DNA of 37,947 bases from Bacilli bacterium (GCA_016296775.1 JAEDIE010000008.1:1-37947), one strand, 5' to 3'. Shown: positions 24,883 through 33,545, counted from the stretch's first letter. The notes: generated by a model from the letters alone, not told the origin. Translations and numbers: made by a program.

Positions 24883-25667
24883 AATTTCATCCTCTCAATA
24901 ATCGAAATCGGTTTAATTTCTCTTGCTTCTAACGTAACGTCATCAATTTTAATAACAACAGCATTTATAATTGTGTCATCTTCATCATCAATTTTAAATT
25001 TTGAATTTTCATCATGAAGAATAATTTTGTTAACTACACTATCAATATTTGAACCTAAGATAGAATTATAACTACCACACATTCCAACATCACTAATATA
25101 AGCTACACCAGTATTTAATATTTGAGCATCTGATGTTTGAACATGGGTGTGAGTTCCTAAAAATGCTGTAATTGTATTTTTTAAGGAATAGGCTAAAGCT
25201 TTCTTTTCTCCTGTAGCTTCTGCATGAAAATCTATAATATGAACATCACTATCATCAGAAGAAATAATATCAATTAAAGAATCATAAGGATCGTTAACTT
25301 CTTGTTTCATAAAGCAACTACCTAAACAATTAGAAACCCTAATTTTTAAATTGTTGATAATAAATACTCTAGAACCACTACCTTTATCTTCTTCTTTCAA
25401 GTTTATAGGTCTAACAATATCATCATTATCAATAATTTGATAAATCTCTTTTTTTGAATCGTAATGATTACCTAATGTAATACAATCTACACCAGCATCT
25501 TTTAATATTTCGTAATCAGTTTTAGATAATCCTTTACCTTTTGTAACGTTTTCACCATTACAAATTACAAAATCTACATCATATTTGCTTATTAAAATAG
25601 GGAGGTTGTCCACAACAACCTTCCTACCAATTTTTCCTACTATGTCACCAAAAAATAAAATATTCAT
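24879..25667 (-). CDS. ymdB: YmdB-type metallophosphoesterase
   Basis: This 262-aa enzyme has metal-binding blocks FFGDIVGKIGR, NGENVTKGKG, TLGNHYD, IDFHAEATGEKKA and GTHTHVQTSD. In Bacillus, YmdB is a cyclic-nucleotide/phosphodiester hydrolase that affects biofilm and motility gene choice, and it lies directly downstream of rny, as here (2 bases apart). The TLGNHYD block differs slightly from the usual GNHTW/F. Confidence 0.92.
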   Translation of the reverse strand: MNILFFGDIVGKIGRKVVVDNLPILISKYDVDFVICNGENVTKGKGLSKTDYEILKDAGVDCITLGNHYDSKKEIYQIIDNDDIVRPINLKEEDKGSGSRVFIINNLKIRVSNCLGSCFMKQEVNDPYDSLIDIISSDDSDVHIIDFHAEATGEKKALAYSLKNTITAFLGTHTHVQTSDAQILNTGVAYISDVGMCGSYNSILGSNIDSVVNKIILHDENSKFKIDDEDDTIINAVVIKIDDVTLEAREIKPISIIERMKL

Positions 25668-25669
25668 CC

Positions 25670-27274
25670 TTATTTAGCGGTTTCAACAGCTCTATATTCT
25701 CTAATAACGTTAACTTTAATTTGACCTGGATATTTCATTTCACTTTCGATTCTATCTTTAATATCCTTAGCCATCTTAAATGCTCCTAAATCATCAATTT
25801 TTTCAGGAATAACAATGACTCTAACTTCTCTACCGCTTTGCATAGCATAGCTTTGTTGAACTCCTTCATAAGAGTTACAAATGGTTTCGAGTTGTTCTAA
25901 ACGTTTGATATATGTTTCTAAAGTTTCGCTTCTTGCTCCTGGTCTAGCAGCACTTAAAGTATCAGCAGCAATAACTAAATTAGCAATAACTGATTTTGGA
26001 GCAACGTCTCCATGATGAGCTTCAATTGCGTTAACAACAATTTCGTTTTCACCATATTTTTTAGCAAGTCTAGCTCCAATTTCTACATGACTTCCTTCAA
26101 CTTCAAAATCACAAGATTTTCCAATATCATGAAGTAATCCAGCACGTTTAGCAAGTTGAGGATCAACACCAAGCTCATAAGCCATCATGCCACAAAGTTC
26201 AGCGGTCTCAATGCTATGAGCTAATTGACTTTGACCATAGCTGGTTCTATATTTCATTCTACCAATATAAGAAATTAATTCTTTATTGATGCCACTTAAA
26301 CCTAATTTAATAACTGTTTGTTCACCAGTTTTTCTAATAGTTTCATCAACTTCTTTTTTACATTTAGCGATAACTTCTTCAATTCTTCCTGGTTGAATAC
26401 GGCCATCTTTAACTAAAATTCCTAATGCTCTAGAAGCAATTTCTCTTCTAATTGGGTTAAAACAAGAAATTGTAATAGCTTCTGGAGTATCATCGATTAA
26501 AATATCAACTCCTAATAATTGTTCTAATGTTTTAATATTTCTTCCTTCTCTACCAATAATTCTTCCCTTCATTTCATCACTTGGAAGAGAAATAACTGTT
26601 ACAGTTCTTTCGGTTGTAATTTCTTGAGAATGGCGAGCAATTACATTAGCCAAAATATCTTTTGCTTTATTATCAGCTTCAGTTTCAGCTTTTTCTTCTT
26701 GTTCTTTTAAGTAACGAGCAATATTTAATTGTTCTTTTTCTCTAACTTTTAAGAAAATTTCTTCTTTAGCCTCTTTTTCTGTCATCTTTGCAACTTTTTG
26801 AAGTTCATTAATGATAGTATCTGTTTTTTCTTGAAGAAGGGCGGCTTTCTTTTTATTTTCATCAATTTGATTATCAAGATATTTTTCTTTATCATCAATT
26901 GATTGTTCCTTCTTCATAATTTGATTAGCTCTTTGATTTAAAGATTCTTCTCTTTGAAGTAATTTTGTTTCAAGAACAACAACTTCTTCTTTTCTTTCTT
27001 TAATATCTTTTTCAGCTTCTTGCTTCATTTCAAGTGTTGCTTGTTTAGCATCTAATTGAGCATTTTTCTTGATATGTTCAGCTTTAATTTCAGCTTCTTC
27101 AACGATTTTTACTGCTTTTTTGCTAGCGTTACGATCTCTAAGACGAGAAACAAACATATAAATAACCCAACCTATTGCAACACCGACAATTAATCCAACA
27201 ATAGGAAAAACTATAGCAATCCAAAGGTCGACTTTTGATGCTTCTTCAGCAAGTAAATTAATATGGTTAACCAT
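25670..27274 (-). CDS. rny: Ribonuclease Y
   Basis: This endonuclease of about 534 aa initiates mRNA decay. It has one N-terminal membrane helix (residues about 17–40), a long coiled coil (about 50–215), a KH domain with MKGRIIGREGRNIKTLE, and an HD domain with HSIETAE and LLHDIGK. The ATG at 27274 is preferred, with GGAG nine bases before it; a TTG two codons upstream is the alternative. It is the first gene after recA and has a 174-base gap in front, where it may have its own promoter. Neighbours ricA and ymdB belong to the same functional group. Confidence 0.97.
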   Translation of the reverse strand: MVNHINLLAEEASKVDLWIAIVFPIVGLIVGVAIGWVIYMFVSRLRDRNASKKAVKIVEEAEIKAEHIKKNAQLDAKQATLEMKQEAEKDIKERKEEVVVLETKLLQREESLNQRANQIMKKEQSIDDKEKYLDNQIDENKKKAALLQEKTDTIINELQKVAKMTEKEAKEEIFLKVREKEQLNIARYLKEQEEKAETEADNKAKDILANVIARHSQEITTERTVTVISLPSDEMKGRIIGREGRNIKTLEQLLGVDILIDDTPEAITISCFNPIRREIASRALGILVKDGRIQPGRIEEVIAKCKKEVDETIRKTGEQTVIKLGLSGINKELISYIGRMKYRTSYGQSQLAHSIETAELCGMMAYELGVDPQLAKRAGLLHDIGKSCDFEVEGSHVEIGARLAKKYGENEIVVNAIEAHHGDVAPKSVIANLVIAADTLSAARPGARSETLETYIKRLEQLETICNSYEGVQQSYAMQSGREVRVIVIPEKIDDLGAFKMAKDIKDRIESEMKYPGQIKVNVIREYRAVETAK

Positions 27275-27379
27275 AGACAAAAACTCCTTTCAAAAATGTA
27301 TAGAAAGATACCTATTATTTATTAAAAATTAAATAACTTAAATATTTTATATTTAAATGTGAATAAATTAACTTAAAAA

Positions 27380-27408
27380 ATATATATAACAAGTATCTTA
27401 TTGATACT
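27380..27408 (-). terminator. Possible weak terminator after recA
   Basis: A perfect AGTATC / GATACT stem with a 5-base loop (27392–27408) is followed on the minus strand by an AT-rich tract ending in TTTTTT. It lies about 45 bases past the recA stop, within the 174-base gap before rny. The T-run starts some bases away from the stem, so efficiency is doubtful. Confidence 0.35.
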
Positions 27409-27454
27409 ATCTTAATTATATGTGATTTTGCCTATGGTTTAAAGTAAAAAGTTG

Positions 27455-28507
27455 CTACTCTAAATCATTTGTTTCAACTTCTATTTCGCCTTCGCTACTT
27501 ACTCTTGTTTGAGGAAAATTATCTTTAACAATTTGATCTTTTAATTTTTCGAAAATTTCTTTATGTTCATGAAGGAATGATTTAGCTGTTTCTCTTCCTT
27601 GACCAATTCTTTCTCCATAAACTTCATACCAACTGCCGCTTTTTTTAATTGCACCACATTCAAGACCTAAATCTAATAATTCGCCCTCTTTTGAGATGCC
27701 TTTTCCATAAATAATATCTACTTTACAGGTCTTAAATGGAGCAGCAACTTTATTTTTTACAATTCTAATAGTCATTATATTTCCAATGACATTAACACCT
27801 TCTTTAATTGCTTCACTTCTTCTAATATCAATTCTAATTGAAGCATAAAATCTTAAAGCTCTACCACCAGTTGTAGTTTCGTTATTTCCAAAAATTACAC
27901 CAACTTTTTCTCTTAATTGATTAATAAAAATGATTGTTGTTCCATTTTTATTTAATAAACTAGTAATTTTTCTTAATCCTTTGGACATCAATCTTGCTTG
28001 TTGACCAATAGAAGAATCAGTCATTTCACCCTCAAGTTCAGCTTGAGGAACTAAAGCAGCGACACTATCAACAACAATTAAATCAAATGCACCACTTTTA
28101 GTTAGCATTTCAACAATTGATAAAGCTTGTTCTCCGCTATCAGGTTGACTTAAAATTAAATCATCAACTTGAACACCTAAAGCTTTTGCATATTCTGGAT
28201 CGATGCTATTTTCAGCATCAATATAAGCAGCCATTCCTCCATTTTTTTGAACTTCAGCTACACAAGTTAAAGCTAAAGTAGTTTTTCCACTACTTTCAGG
28301 ACCATAAATTTCAACAATTCTTCCTTTTGGATAACCACCAACTCCTAAAGCCTTATCAAGCAAAATAGATCCACTACTTAAAGCGTCAATATCACAAGTT
28401 GGTCTATCACCTAAACGCATAATGGCACCTTTACCAAATTCTTTTTGGACTCTTTCTAAGGTGTCTTGTAATAATTCTTTTTCTTTTTGTTTGTCTAATT
28501 TAGCCAT
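27455..28507 (-). CDS. recA: Recombinase RecA
   Basis: This 350-aa protein has Walker A GPESSGKTT (69–77), Walker B LIVVDSVAAL, and the DNA-binding loops L1 (PQAELEGEMTDSS) and L2 (FGNNETTTGGRALRF). It forms filaments on single-stranded DNA for strand exchange and SOS induction. The ribosome site AAAGGAG is well placed. It follows pncC after 33 bases. Confidence 0.99.
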   Translation of the reverse strand: MAKLDKQKEKELLQDTLERVQKEFGKGAIMRLGDRPTCDIDALSSGSILLDKALGVGGYPKGRIVEIYGPESSGKTTLALTCVAEVQKNGGMAAYIDAENSIDPEYAKALGVQVDDLILSQPDSGEQALSIVEMLTKSGAFDLIVVDSVAALVPQAELEGEMTDSSIGQQARLMSKGLRKITSLLNKNGTTIIFINQLREKVGVIFGNNETTTGGRALRFYASIRIDIRRSEAIKEGVNVIGNIMTIRIVKNKVAAPFKTCKVDIIYGKGISKEGELLDLGLECGAIKKSGSWYEVYGERIGQGRETAKSFLHEHKEIFEKLKDQIVKDNFPQTRVSSEGEIEVETNDLE

Positions 28508-28540
28508 ATTTAGAACACTCCTTTATATTACAAGACGCCA

Positions 28541-29041
28541 CTAGGCGCTAATTTTTAAACCTTTAGTTGCAATTATTTTTAGAATTTCTTTAATTGCTTC
28601 TTTAACGCTTCTTTCTCTTATTTCGTTTCTACTTAGTGAAGAAAATAAATAAGAAAAAGAATATAACTCATCTTTAAAAATAATAGAAGCATAGCATTCA
28701 CCAACACGCTTATTATCTTCACAAACTGTTGGTCCAGCATTACCTGTAAAAGAAACAACAATATCAGTTTTAAACATTTCTTTTCCTTTTTTAGCCATTT
28801 CGATGCTAGTTTCTTTACTTACAACACCAAATTTTTCAATAATTGTGTTATCACAATTTAAAACGTCTACTTTTATACTAGTTTTATATGTGACGATCGA
28901 ACCAAAAAATACTTTGCTACTTCCGCTAATATCTGTAATTGATTTAGCAAATAGTCCACCAGTAAAAGATTCAACGCTACTAATTGTCAAATTATTTTCT
29001 TTTAATGTATTAACAAAACTAACGAAAATATTATCTTCCAT
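28541..29041 (-). CDS. pncC: CinA C-terminal domain protein (nicotinamide-nucleotide amidase)
   Basis: This encodes 166 aa, the stand-alone C-terminal CinA domain: SVESFTGGLFAKSITDISGSS, FFGSIVTYKTSIK and SFTGNAGPT. The domain deamidates nicotinamide mononucleotide in NAD salvage. In Bacillus, the longer CinA lies at the same place between pgsA and recA, and its N-terminal MoCF-like domain is absent here. The ATG overlaps the pgsA stop by one base (TAATG). Confidence 0.9.
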   Translation of the reverse strand: MEDNIFVSFVNTLKENNLTISSVESFTGGLFAKSITDISGSSKVFFGSIVTYKTSIKVDVLNCDNTIIEKFGVVSKETSIEMAKKGKEMFKTDIVVSFTGNAGPTVCEDNKRVGECYASIIFKDELYSFSYLFSSLSRNEIRERSVKEAIKEILKIIATKGLKISA

Positions 29042-29694
29042 TAAAATAAAGCCTTGATATTATCTTTAACATAAATTACTCCACTAACTAAAGAAGTAAT
29101 TGTAGCAAGATAACAAATAAAATCAGTTATATGTAAATAAGGTATAAAATTATAATCAAATAATGAAAATGGGAATCCGTTTAATAAAACAAAAGAAATT
29201 GCTACCATTTGAAGAACAGTTTTTGCTTTTCCAAAAATATTTGCAGCAATAACAACGTGCTTTTTTGCACACATAAATCTTAATCCATCAACAATTAAGT
29301 CTCTAATTTCCATTAAAATAACTAAAAAGAATGGGAAAGTTAAATTTGTTTCTCTAATAGAAGTAAAATTTAAAGCTAAGAAAATCATCATTCCGTTGAT
29401 TAACATCTTGTCAGCAATAGGATCTAAAAACTTTCCTAAATCAGTAACAAGATTATTTTTTCTAGCTAAATATCCATCTAAAAAATCTGTAAATGAAGCA
29501 ACTAAAAAAATGGCCAATAATATTAAATTTAAATAATTAATATGAGTATTATCAGTAATTTTGATTGTTAATTTTAAAATAAATGGAGAAAAATAATCAA
29601 CAATATAAAGAACAAAAATAGAAATTAAAAGTAACAAAGCTAAAACAATTCTAGCTATAGTTATTTTTGTTGGTAAATTAATTTTTTGTTTCAT
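29041..29694 (-). CDS. pgsA: CDP-diacylglycerol–glycerol-3-phosphate 3-phosphatidyltransferase
   Basis: From the ATG at 29694 this is 217 aa (MKQKINLPTKITIARI), with ribosome site AAGGA eight bases ahead. The frame is open upstream only because it runs into RNase P RNA. The CDP-alcohol phosphotransferase motif D-G-x2-A-R-x8-G-x3-D-x3-D is seen in FLDGYLARKNNLVTDLGKFLDPIADK (given here for its key residues). Several membrane helices follow. It makes phosphatidylglycerol phosphate in the cell membrane. Its neighbours rnpB and pncC/recA fit Bacillus gene order. Confidence 0.95.
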   Translation of the reverse strand: MKQKINLPTKITIARIVLALLLLISIFVLYIVDYFSPFILKLTIKITDNTHINYLNLILLAIFLVASFTDFLDGYLARKNNLVTDLGKFLDPIADKMLINGMMIFLALNFTSIRETNLTFPFFLVILMEIRDLIVDGLRFMCAKKHVVIAANIFGKAKTVLQMVAISFVLLNGFPFSLFDYNFIPYLHITDFICYLATITSLVSGVIYVKDNIKALF

Positions 29695-29717
29695 AATTAA
29701 AATCCTTATTAAATGAG

Positions 29718-30057
29718 TATTCAGTCCGTAAGCCATGTTCTGTTTTATGCAATCATTTATCTAAGTATAAACTTATTATTCTCCATTCAATTCTTTCGAA
29801 TAATTTCCCCTACCATATTTTGGGTTTCTCGCTTATGGGGTTTACCAACGTTTCATCTTTTTATTTCTAAAAAGCTCGTCTCTGTGGCACTTTATAGAAT
29901 CTATCCATGAATTAATTTTTAGGACTTCTTCCGCCGTTACTTGCTCCCAAGTACCTAACCTTATTTATTAAGTTAGCATAATCACTACAATCATCTCAGA
30001 TATGTGCGAGCATGGACTTTCCTCTAGTTAAAAACTAGCGATTGCATAGACTGAAGG
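29718..30057 (-). ncRNA. rnpB: RNase P RNA, type B
   Basis: On the minus strand the conserved P4 halves are present: GAGGAAAGTCCATGCTCGCAC near 30000–30020 (in two pieces) and ACAGAACATGGCTTACGG near 29727–29745. The middle also matches Bacillus-type RNA (AGTGCCACAGAGACGA, GGTAAACCCC, GCGAGAAACCCAAA, TGGTAGGGG). The ends pair as P1 (TTCAGTC with GACTGAA). It is the catalytic part of the tRNA 5'-maturation ribozyme. The 5' end falls at or inside the gpsB stop codon; the 3' end is about 24 bases from the pgsA ATG. The gpsB–rnpB neighbourhood is as in Bacillus. Exact ends are estimates. Confidence 0.95.
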
Positions 30058-30423
30058 TTATTTAATTTTACTAGGGTCTACACCAAGTTCGTGTAACTTA
30101 ACTTCATATTTACCGCATCTTTGAAGTAAGTCGATTGGATCTAATTGTTCTGATGAATAATTTTTATTTTTTTCTAAAACAGCTTGTTTGCTTCTTTCAA
30201 TAGAAATTACAGTTTCTTTATCTCTAATATCAGCTTTTAATGATTCGTTTTCTCTTCTTAAAACAAAAATTTCATCCTTTAATTTTGAAATTTCGTTTAA
30301 AAATTCTTTGTAATCAAGCATGATTAAGTCAAGATACTTATCTACTTCTAAAGCATCATAGCCTTTAACGTCTTTTTTGAACTTTTTGTTTAAAATCTTT
30401 TCTTCAGTTAAATTAGTTTTCAT
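30058..30423 (-). CDS. gpsB: Cell division protein GpsB (DivIVA family)
   Basis: This 121-aa protein has the DivIVA/GpsB N-terminal membrane-binding domain (LTEEKILNKKFKKDVKGYDALEVDKYLDLI in outline; key residues Phe-Lys, Gly-Tyr, Glu-Val-Asp), then a coiled coil and a short C-terminal helix, IDLLQRCGKYEVKLHELG. GpsB links septum and side-wall peptidoglycan synthesis by binding PBPs. The ribosome site is AAGGG. The stop codon abuts RNase P RNA. Confidence 0.92.
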   Translation of the reverse strand: MKTNLTEEKILNKKFKKDVKGYDALEVDKYLDLIMLDYKEFLNEISKLKDEIFVLRRENESLKADIRDKETVISIERSKQAVLEKNKNYSSEQLDPIDLLQRCGKYEVKLHELGVDPSKIK

Positions 30424-30615
30424 ATACCCTTATGTAAAATTATAAGTAAATTAAGACTATCTTTCAATCAAAATAACCTTTATAAAATTAAAAGATAAAA
30501 TATTATTAAATAATATTTTGAGATATTTAAAACATTGTAGATAAATTAATAAATATTTTTAACTAAAATAAGAGCAAAAATAATGAAAATAGTTAGTATT
30601 TAATATGTTTTTTGA

Positions 30616-30621
30616 TATAAT
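30616..30621 (+). promoter_or_regulatory. -10 box of the HAD hydrolase gene
   Basis: TATAAT at 30616–30621, with a poor -35 (TTAGTA, 30593–30598; 17-base spacing). Transcription would begin near 30628, directly ahead of a GAGGT ribosome site, giving a leader of about 14 bases. Confidence 0.55.
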
Positions 30622-30641
30622 TTTAAATGAGGTAAAGAATA

Positions 30642-31487
30642 ATGAGTAAACCAATTGTAGCATTAATTTATGATTTTGATAAAACATTAGCATGTGATGA
30701 TATGCAATCATTTCAATTTATTCCAGATTTAAAGATGACAGCTGCTGAATTTTGGACAATGACAGAAGATTTTTCATCTAAATATGGAGTAGATAGCGTT
30801 TTAAGTTATATGTATGTCATGATTAAAGCCGCTAAAGAAAAAGGTATAGCTTTTACAAAGGAATATTTAAATTCTTGTGGTAAAAAAATCAAATTTTTTG
30901 ATGGTGTTTCTACATGGTTTAAAAGAATTAATGACTATGGAAAACAAAAAGGATTAAAAGTTGAACACTATTTAATTACTGCAGGAAATAGAGAGATTGT
31001 TGAAGGCTGTTCTATTGCTAAAGAGTTCACTCAAATCTTTGGATGTGAATATCTTTTTAATGAAAAAGGCGAACCATATTGGCCAAAAACATTTATTAAC
31101 TATACTCAAAAAACTCAATTTATTTTTAGAATTTCTAAAGGATTAATTCATACTAATGCTGACGAAGAAAAAGTCAATTCCAAGACTACAAAAAGAAGAG
31201 TTAAATATGACAATATGATTTATATCGGAGATGGATTAACAGATGTTCCTTCGATGATTGTTGTTAAACAAAATGGAGGACATTCTATTGCTGTTTATCC
31301 AAAAGGAATGAGCGATAAAGTTTCATCATTATATAAAGAAGGAAGAGTAAATTTCATATCAAAAGCCGACTATTCTTTTGGTGGAGAGCTTGAAAAAGAA
31401 GTTCAGCTTATTATCGATCTTCTCGCTGCACAAGAACGTTTAGATACAAAAAAAGATCGTATCAATAAAAATGTTATTAAGTATTAA
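30642..31487 (+). CDS. HAD-superfamily hydrolase
   Basis: This 281-aa enzyme has motif I YDFDKTLA with both catalytic Asp (residues about 10–16), motif II Thr in LITAGNRE, a Lys in the region before motif III, and motif IV IYIGDGLTDVPS. These give a Mg-dependent phosphatase or phosphotransferase of unknown substrate. The length and helical insert between motifs I and II fit a C1-type cap. A ribosome site GAGGT lies eight bases upstream. It stands alone, with 156 bases before the next gene. Confidence 0.88.
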   Translation: MSKPIVALIYDFDKTLACDDMQSFQFIPDLKMTAAEFWTMTEDFSSKYGVDSVLSYMYVMIKAAKEKGIAFTKEYLNSCGKKIKFFDGVSTWFKRINDYGKQKGLKVEHYLITAGNREIVEGCSIAKEFTQIFGCEYLFNEKGEPYWPKTFINYTQKTQFIFRISKGLIHTNADEEKVNSKTTKRRVKYDNMIYIGDGLTDVPSMIVVKQNGGHSIAVYPKGMSDKVSSLYKEGRVNFISKADYSFGGELEKEVQLIIDLLAAQERLDTKKDRINKNVIKY

Positions 31488-31595
31488 GGAGGAAAATTTT
31501 TCAAAAAACCTATTAAATCCCCACTATTTTTAACTTATTAAAATTAATGTTACAAATTAAGAATAAAAACTTAAACAAAAGCATTAATTATTTGC

Positions 31596-31601
31596 TATAA
31601 T
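31596..31601 (+). promoter_or_regulatory. -10 box for the S1-domain/pgi unit
   Basis: TATAAT preceded by TTGC; no good -35 at 17 bases (TTAAAC is 19 away). Transcription would begin near 31608, at the start of a stem-loop. Confidence 0.5.
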
Positions 31602-31607
31602 ACATAG

Positions 31608-31634
31608 AGCAATTTTTATATATAAAAAATTGCT
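31608..31634 (+). promoter_or_regulatory. Stem-loop in the leader of the S1-domain gene
   Basis: AGCAATTTTTATA and TATAAAAAATTGCT form a near-perfect AT-rich hairpin at the very 5' end of the inferred message, 9 bases before ATG-TAA. It has no T-run behind it, so it is more likely a message-stability or control element than a terminator. Confidence 0.45.
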
Positions 31635-31643
31635 AATAAATTT

Positions 31644-32033
31644 ATGTAAAGTACAAATTTTAAAACACACGACATTATCGAAGGTATTGTAATTTCAATT
31701 AAAAATTATGGTGTTTTTTTAAGTTTTGATAATGCATTTGTTGGTTTACTTCACATTTCAGAAATATCTTCTAATTTTGTTAATGATATCAACAAATACT
31801 TTAAAGTTGGAGATGTTGTTAAAGTTTTGATTAAGAAGGTAGATGAAGCCAACAAATTTCTATCAGTTTCTTTAAAAGATCTTCCATCAAATTTAAATAA
31901 GTACAAGGATATTTATCCAAGTAAGAAAATAACCTCTTACTTGAAAGATATTGATTTTTCAAAGCTTGAAAAATCATTACCAAATATGATTAAAATCGAA
32001 TTAGAAAAGGAGAGTAATGCAAATGAAAATTGA
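31644..32033 (+). CDS. S1-domain RNA-binding protein (YugI/GSP13-like); ATG followed directly by TAA
   Basis: The frame from 31650 to 32033 codes an S1 domain (DIIEGIVISIKNYGVFLSF, VGLLHISEIS, FKVGDVVKVLI, LSVSLKD) followed by about 45 residues of charged tail. This matches the YugI/general stress protein 13 (CvfD) group, small ribosome-associated RNA-binding proteins. The only in-frame ATG before the domain (31644) is followed at once by TAA (31647–31649), and no ATG, GTG or TTG follows until inside the domain (TTG at 31827). No ribosome site is seen. The S1 fold is otherwise intact, so the gene is either recently inactivated, wrongly read at one base, or started in a non-standard way. It overlaps pgi, as a yugI-like gene is near pgi in Bacillus. 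Confidence 0.7.
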
Positions 32034-33312
32034 TGTTGGTTTTGATTACTTAGGAGAAAAGAATTTACCTAATTTCAATAGATACAAAAGAAAAATTGCT
32101 TCTATTGACAAAATGATCAAAGAAAGAACAGGTTTAGGTAACGACTATCTTGGTTGGCTTGATTATCCATTAAGCATTTCTACTAGTTTATTAGACGATA
32201 TCGTTTCTACAGCTAATGTTTTTAGAAGTAAATACGACACATTAGTTGTTTGTGGAATTGGAGGAAGTTATTTAGGAAGTAAAGCTTCTATTGATGCTTT
32301 AAGAGGTTTAAAAACAACCGATCCAATGGAAATTGTCTATTTAGGAAATTCACTTGATCCTAACTATGTTCACGAAATGTTAGCTTACTTAAAAACAAGA
32401 AATTTCTCAGTTTGTGTTATTTCAAAATCAGGTACCACTACCGAAACAAGTGTTTCATTTAGATTATTAAAAGATTTATTAAAAGAACAATATGGCGATA
32501 AATATAGAGAAAGAATTGTCGCTGTAACTGATGAAACAAGCGGAGCCTTAAGAAAAGAAGTAAATAACGAAGGTTATAAAGCATATGTTCTTCCAGGAGA
32601 TATTGGAGGAAGATATTCTGTTATGACACCAGTTGGTTTATTCCCTCTTGCTGCTGCTGGAATCGATATTAAAGCTTTCATGAAAGGTATGAATGAAGCT
32701 AGAATCGATTGCGATAATAGCGATATTACTACAAATAAATGCTATCAATATGCTCTTGTAAGATATTACTTACATACAAGAAAGAAATATAAAGTTGAAA
32801 TGTTTAACGTTTATGAACCAAGATTAACCGCTGTTAGCGAATGGTTCAAACAATTATTTGATGAATCAGAAGGAAAAGATGGAAAAGCTTTACTTCTTAC
32901 AAGCTGCACCTTCACTACTGATCTTCATTCATTAGGTCAATTCATTCAAGAAGGAAGCAAAATTCTTTTTGAAACAATACTTTATGTTAAAAATCCTGAT
33001 AACGACATTGTTATTAAAGAAGATCCTGAAAATCTTGATGGATTAAATTATTTAACAGGAAAATCATTATCATTTATTAATCAAAAAGCTTATATTGGTA
33101 CTTTAAAAGCCCACTATGAAAATGGTAATGTTCCAAATATTACTCTTACCTTAGATAAGATGGATGCTGAAAACTTAGGTTACTTATACTACTTCTTAAT
33201 GAAAGCTTGTGCTATGAGTGCTTACTTATTAAATGTTAATCCATTCAATCAACCTGGAGTTGAAGTATATAAGAAAAATATGTTCCATCTCCTTGGAAAA
33301 GAAGGTTATTAA
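32023..33312 (+). CDS. pgi: Glucose-6-phosphate isomerase
   Basis: This protein of about 429 aa has GIGGSYLGSKA, the sugar-phosphate site VISKSGTTTETSVSF, GGRYSVMTPVGL with the catalytic region, and EWFKQLFDESEGK. It interconverts glucose-6-phosphate and fructose-6-phosphate in glycolysis. The ATG at 32023 (MKIDVGFDYL) is preferred, with AGGAG ten bases ahead; an ATG two codons upstream is four bases from that site. The start overlaps the S1-domain gene by 11 bases. Confidence 0.97.
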   Translation: MKIDVGFDYLGEKNLPNFNRYKRKIASIDKMIKERTGLGNDYLGWLDYPLSISTSLLDDIVSTANVFRSKYDTLVVCGIGGSYLGSKASIDALRGLKTTDPMEIVYLGNSLDPNYVHEMLAYLKTRNFSVCVISKSGTTTETSVSFRLLKDLLKEQYGDKYRERIVAVTDETSGALRKEVNNEGYKAYVLPGDIGGRYSVMTPVGLFPLAAAGIDIKAFMKGMNEARIDCDNSDITTNKCYQYALVRYYLHTRKKYKVEMFNVYEPRLTAVSEWFKQLFDESEGKDGKALLLTSCTFTTDLHSLGQFIQEGSKILFETILYVKNPDNDIVIKEDPENLDGLNYLTGKSLSFINQKAYIGTLKAHYENGNVPNITLTLDKMDAENLGYLYYFLMKACAMSAYLLNVNPFNQPGVEVYKKNMFHLLGKEGY

Positions 33313-33394
33313 TTAAAAATTAAGCGAGAAAACATCCTCTATTCATAATCTCAACGAATAGCTTAAAAAATATAGAAAAACTTCTAAAAAATAT

Positions 33395-33423
33395 TTGACT
33401 AAAATATTATGGTTTGATATATT
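33395..33423 (+). promoter_or_regulatory. Promoter of the tRNA array
   Basis: TTGACT (33395–33400) and TATATT (33418–33423) are spaced by 17 bases. Transcription would begin near 33430, about 29 bases before tRNA-Val. Confidence 0.75.
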
Positions 33424-33458
33424 ATTAAAGCACGTAAGCAGTGAGTGCATTGAACATT

Positions 33459-33534
33459 GGATGTTTAGCTCAGCTGGGAGAGCATCGCTTTTACACGGCG
33501 GAGGTCAGAGGTTCGAGCCCTCTAACATCCACCA
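33459..33534 (+). tRNA. tRNA-Val (UAC)
   Basis: A 76-base cloverleaf with acceptor GGATGTT / AACATCC, anticodon loop TTTACAC (UAC), T-loop GTTCGAG, and encoded CCA. First of five tRNAs. Confidence 0.95.
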
Positions 33535-33545
33535 TTAATCCCTAT

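Noticed and set aside
29694..29736. Upstream extension of pgsA (MAYGLNTHLIRIL)
   Set aside because: It is coded by the 3' end of RNase P RNA, and the ATG at 29694 has a proper ribosome site.
33341..33364. CTATTC / GAATAG hairpin after pgi as a terminator
   Set aside because: The loop is long and no T-run follows, so it does not qualify as an intrinsic terminator.
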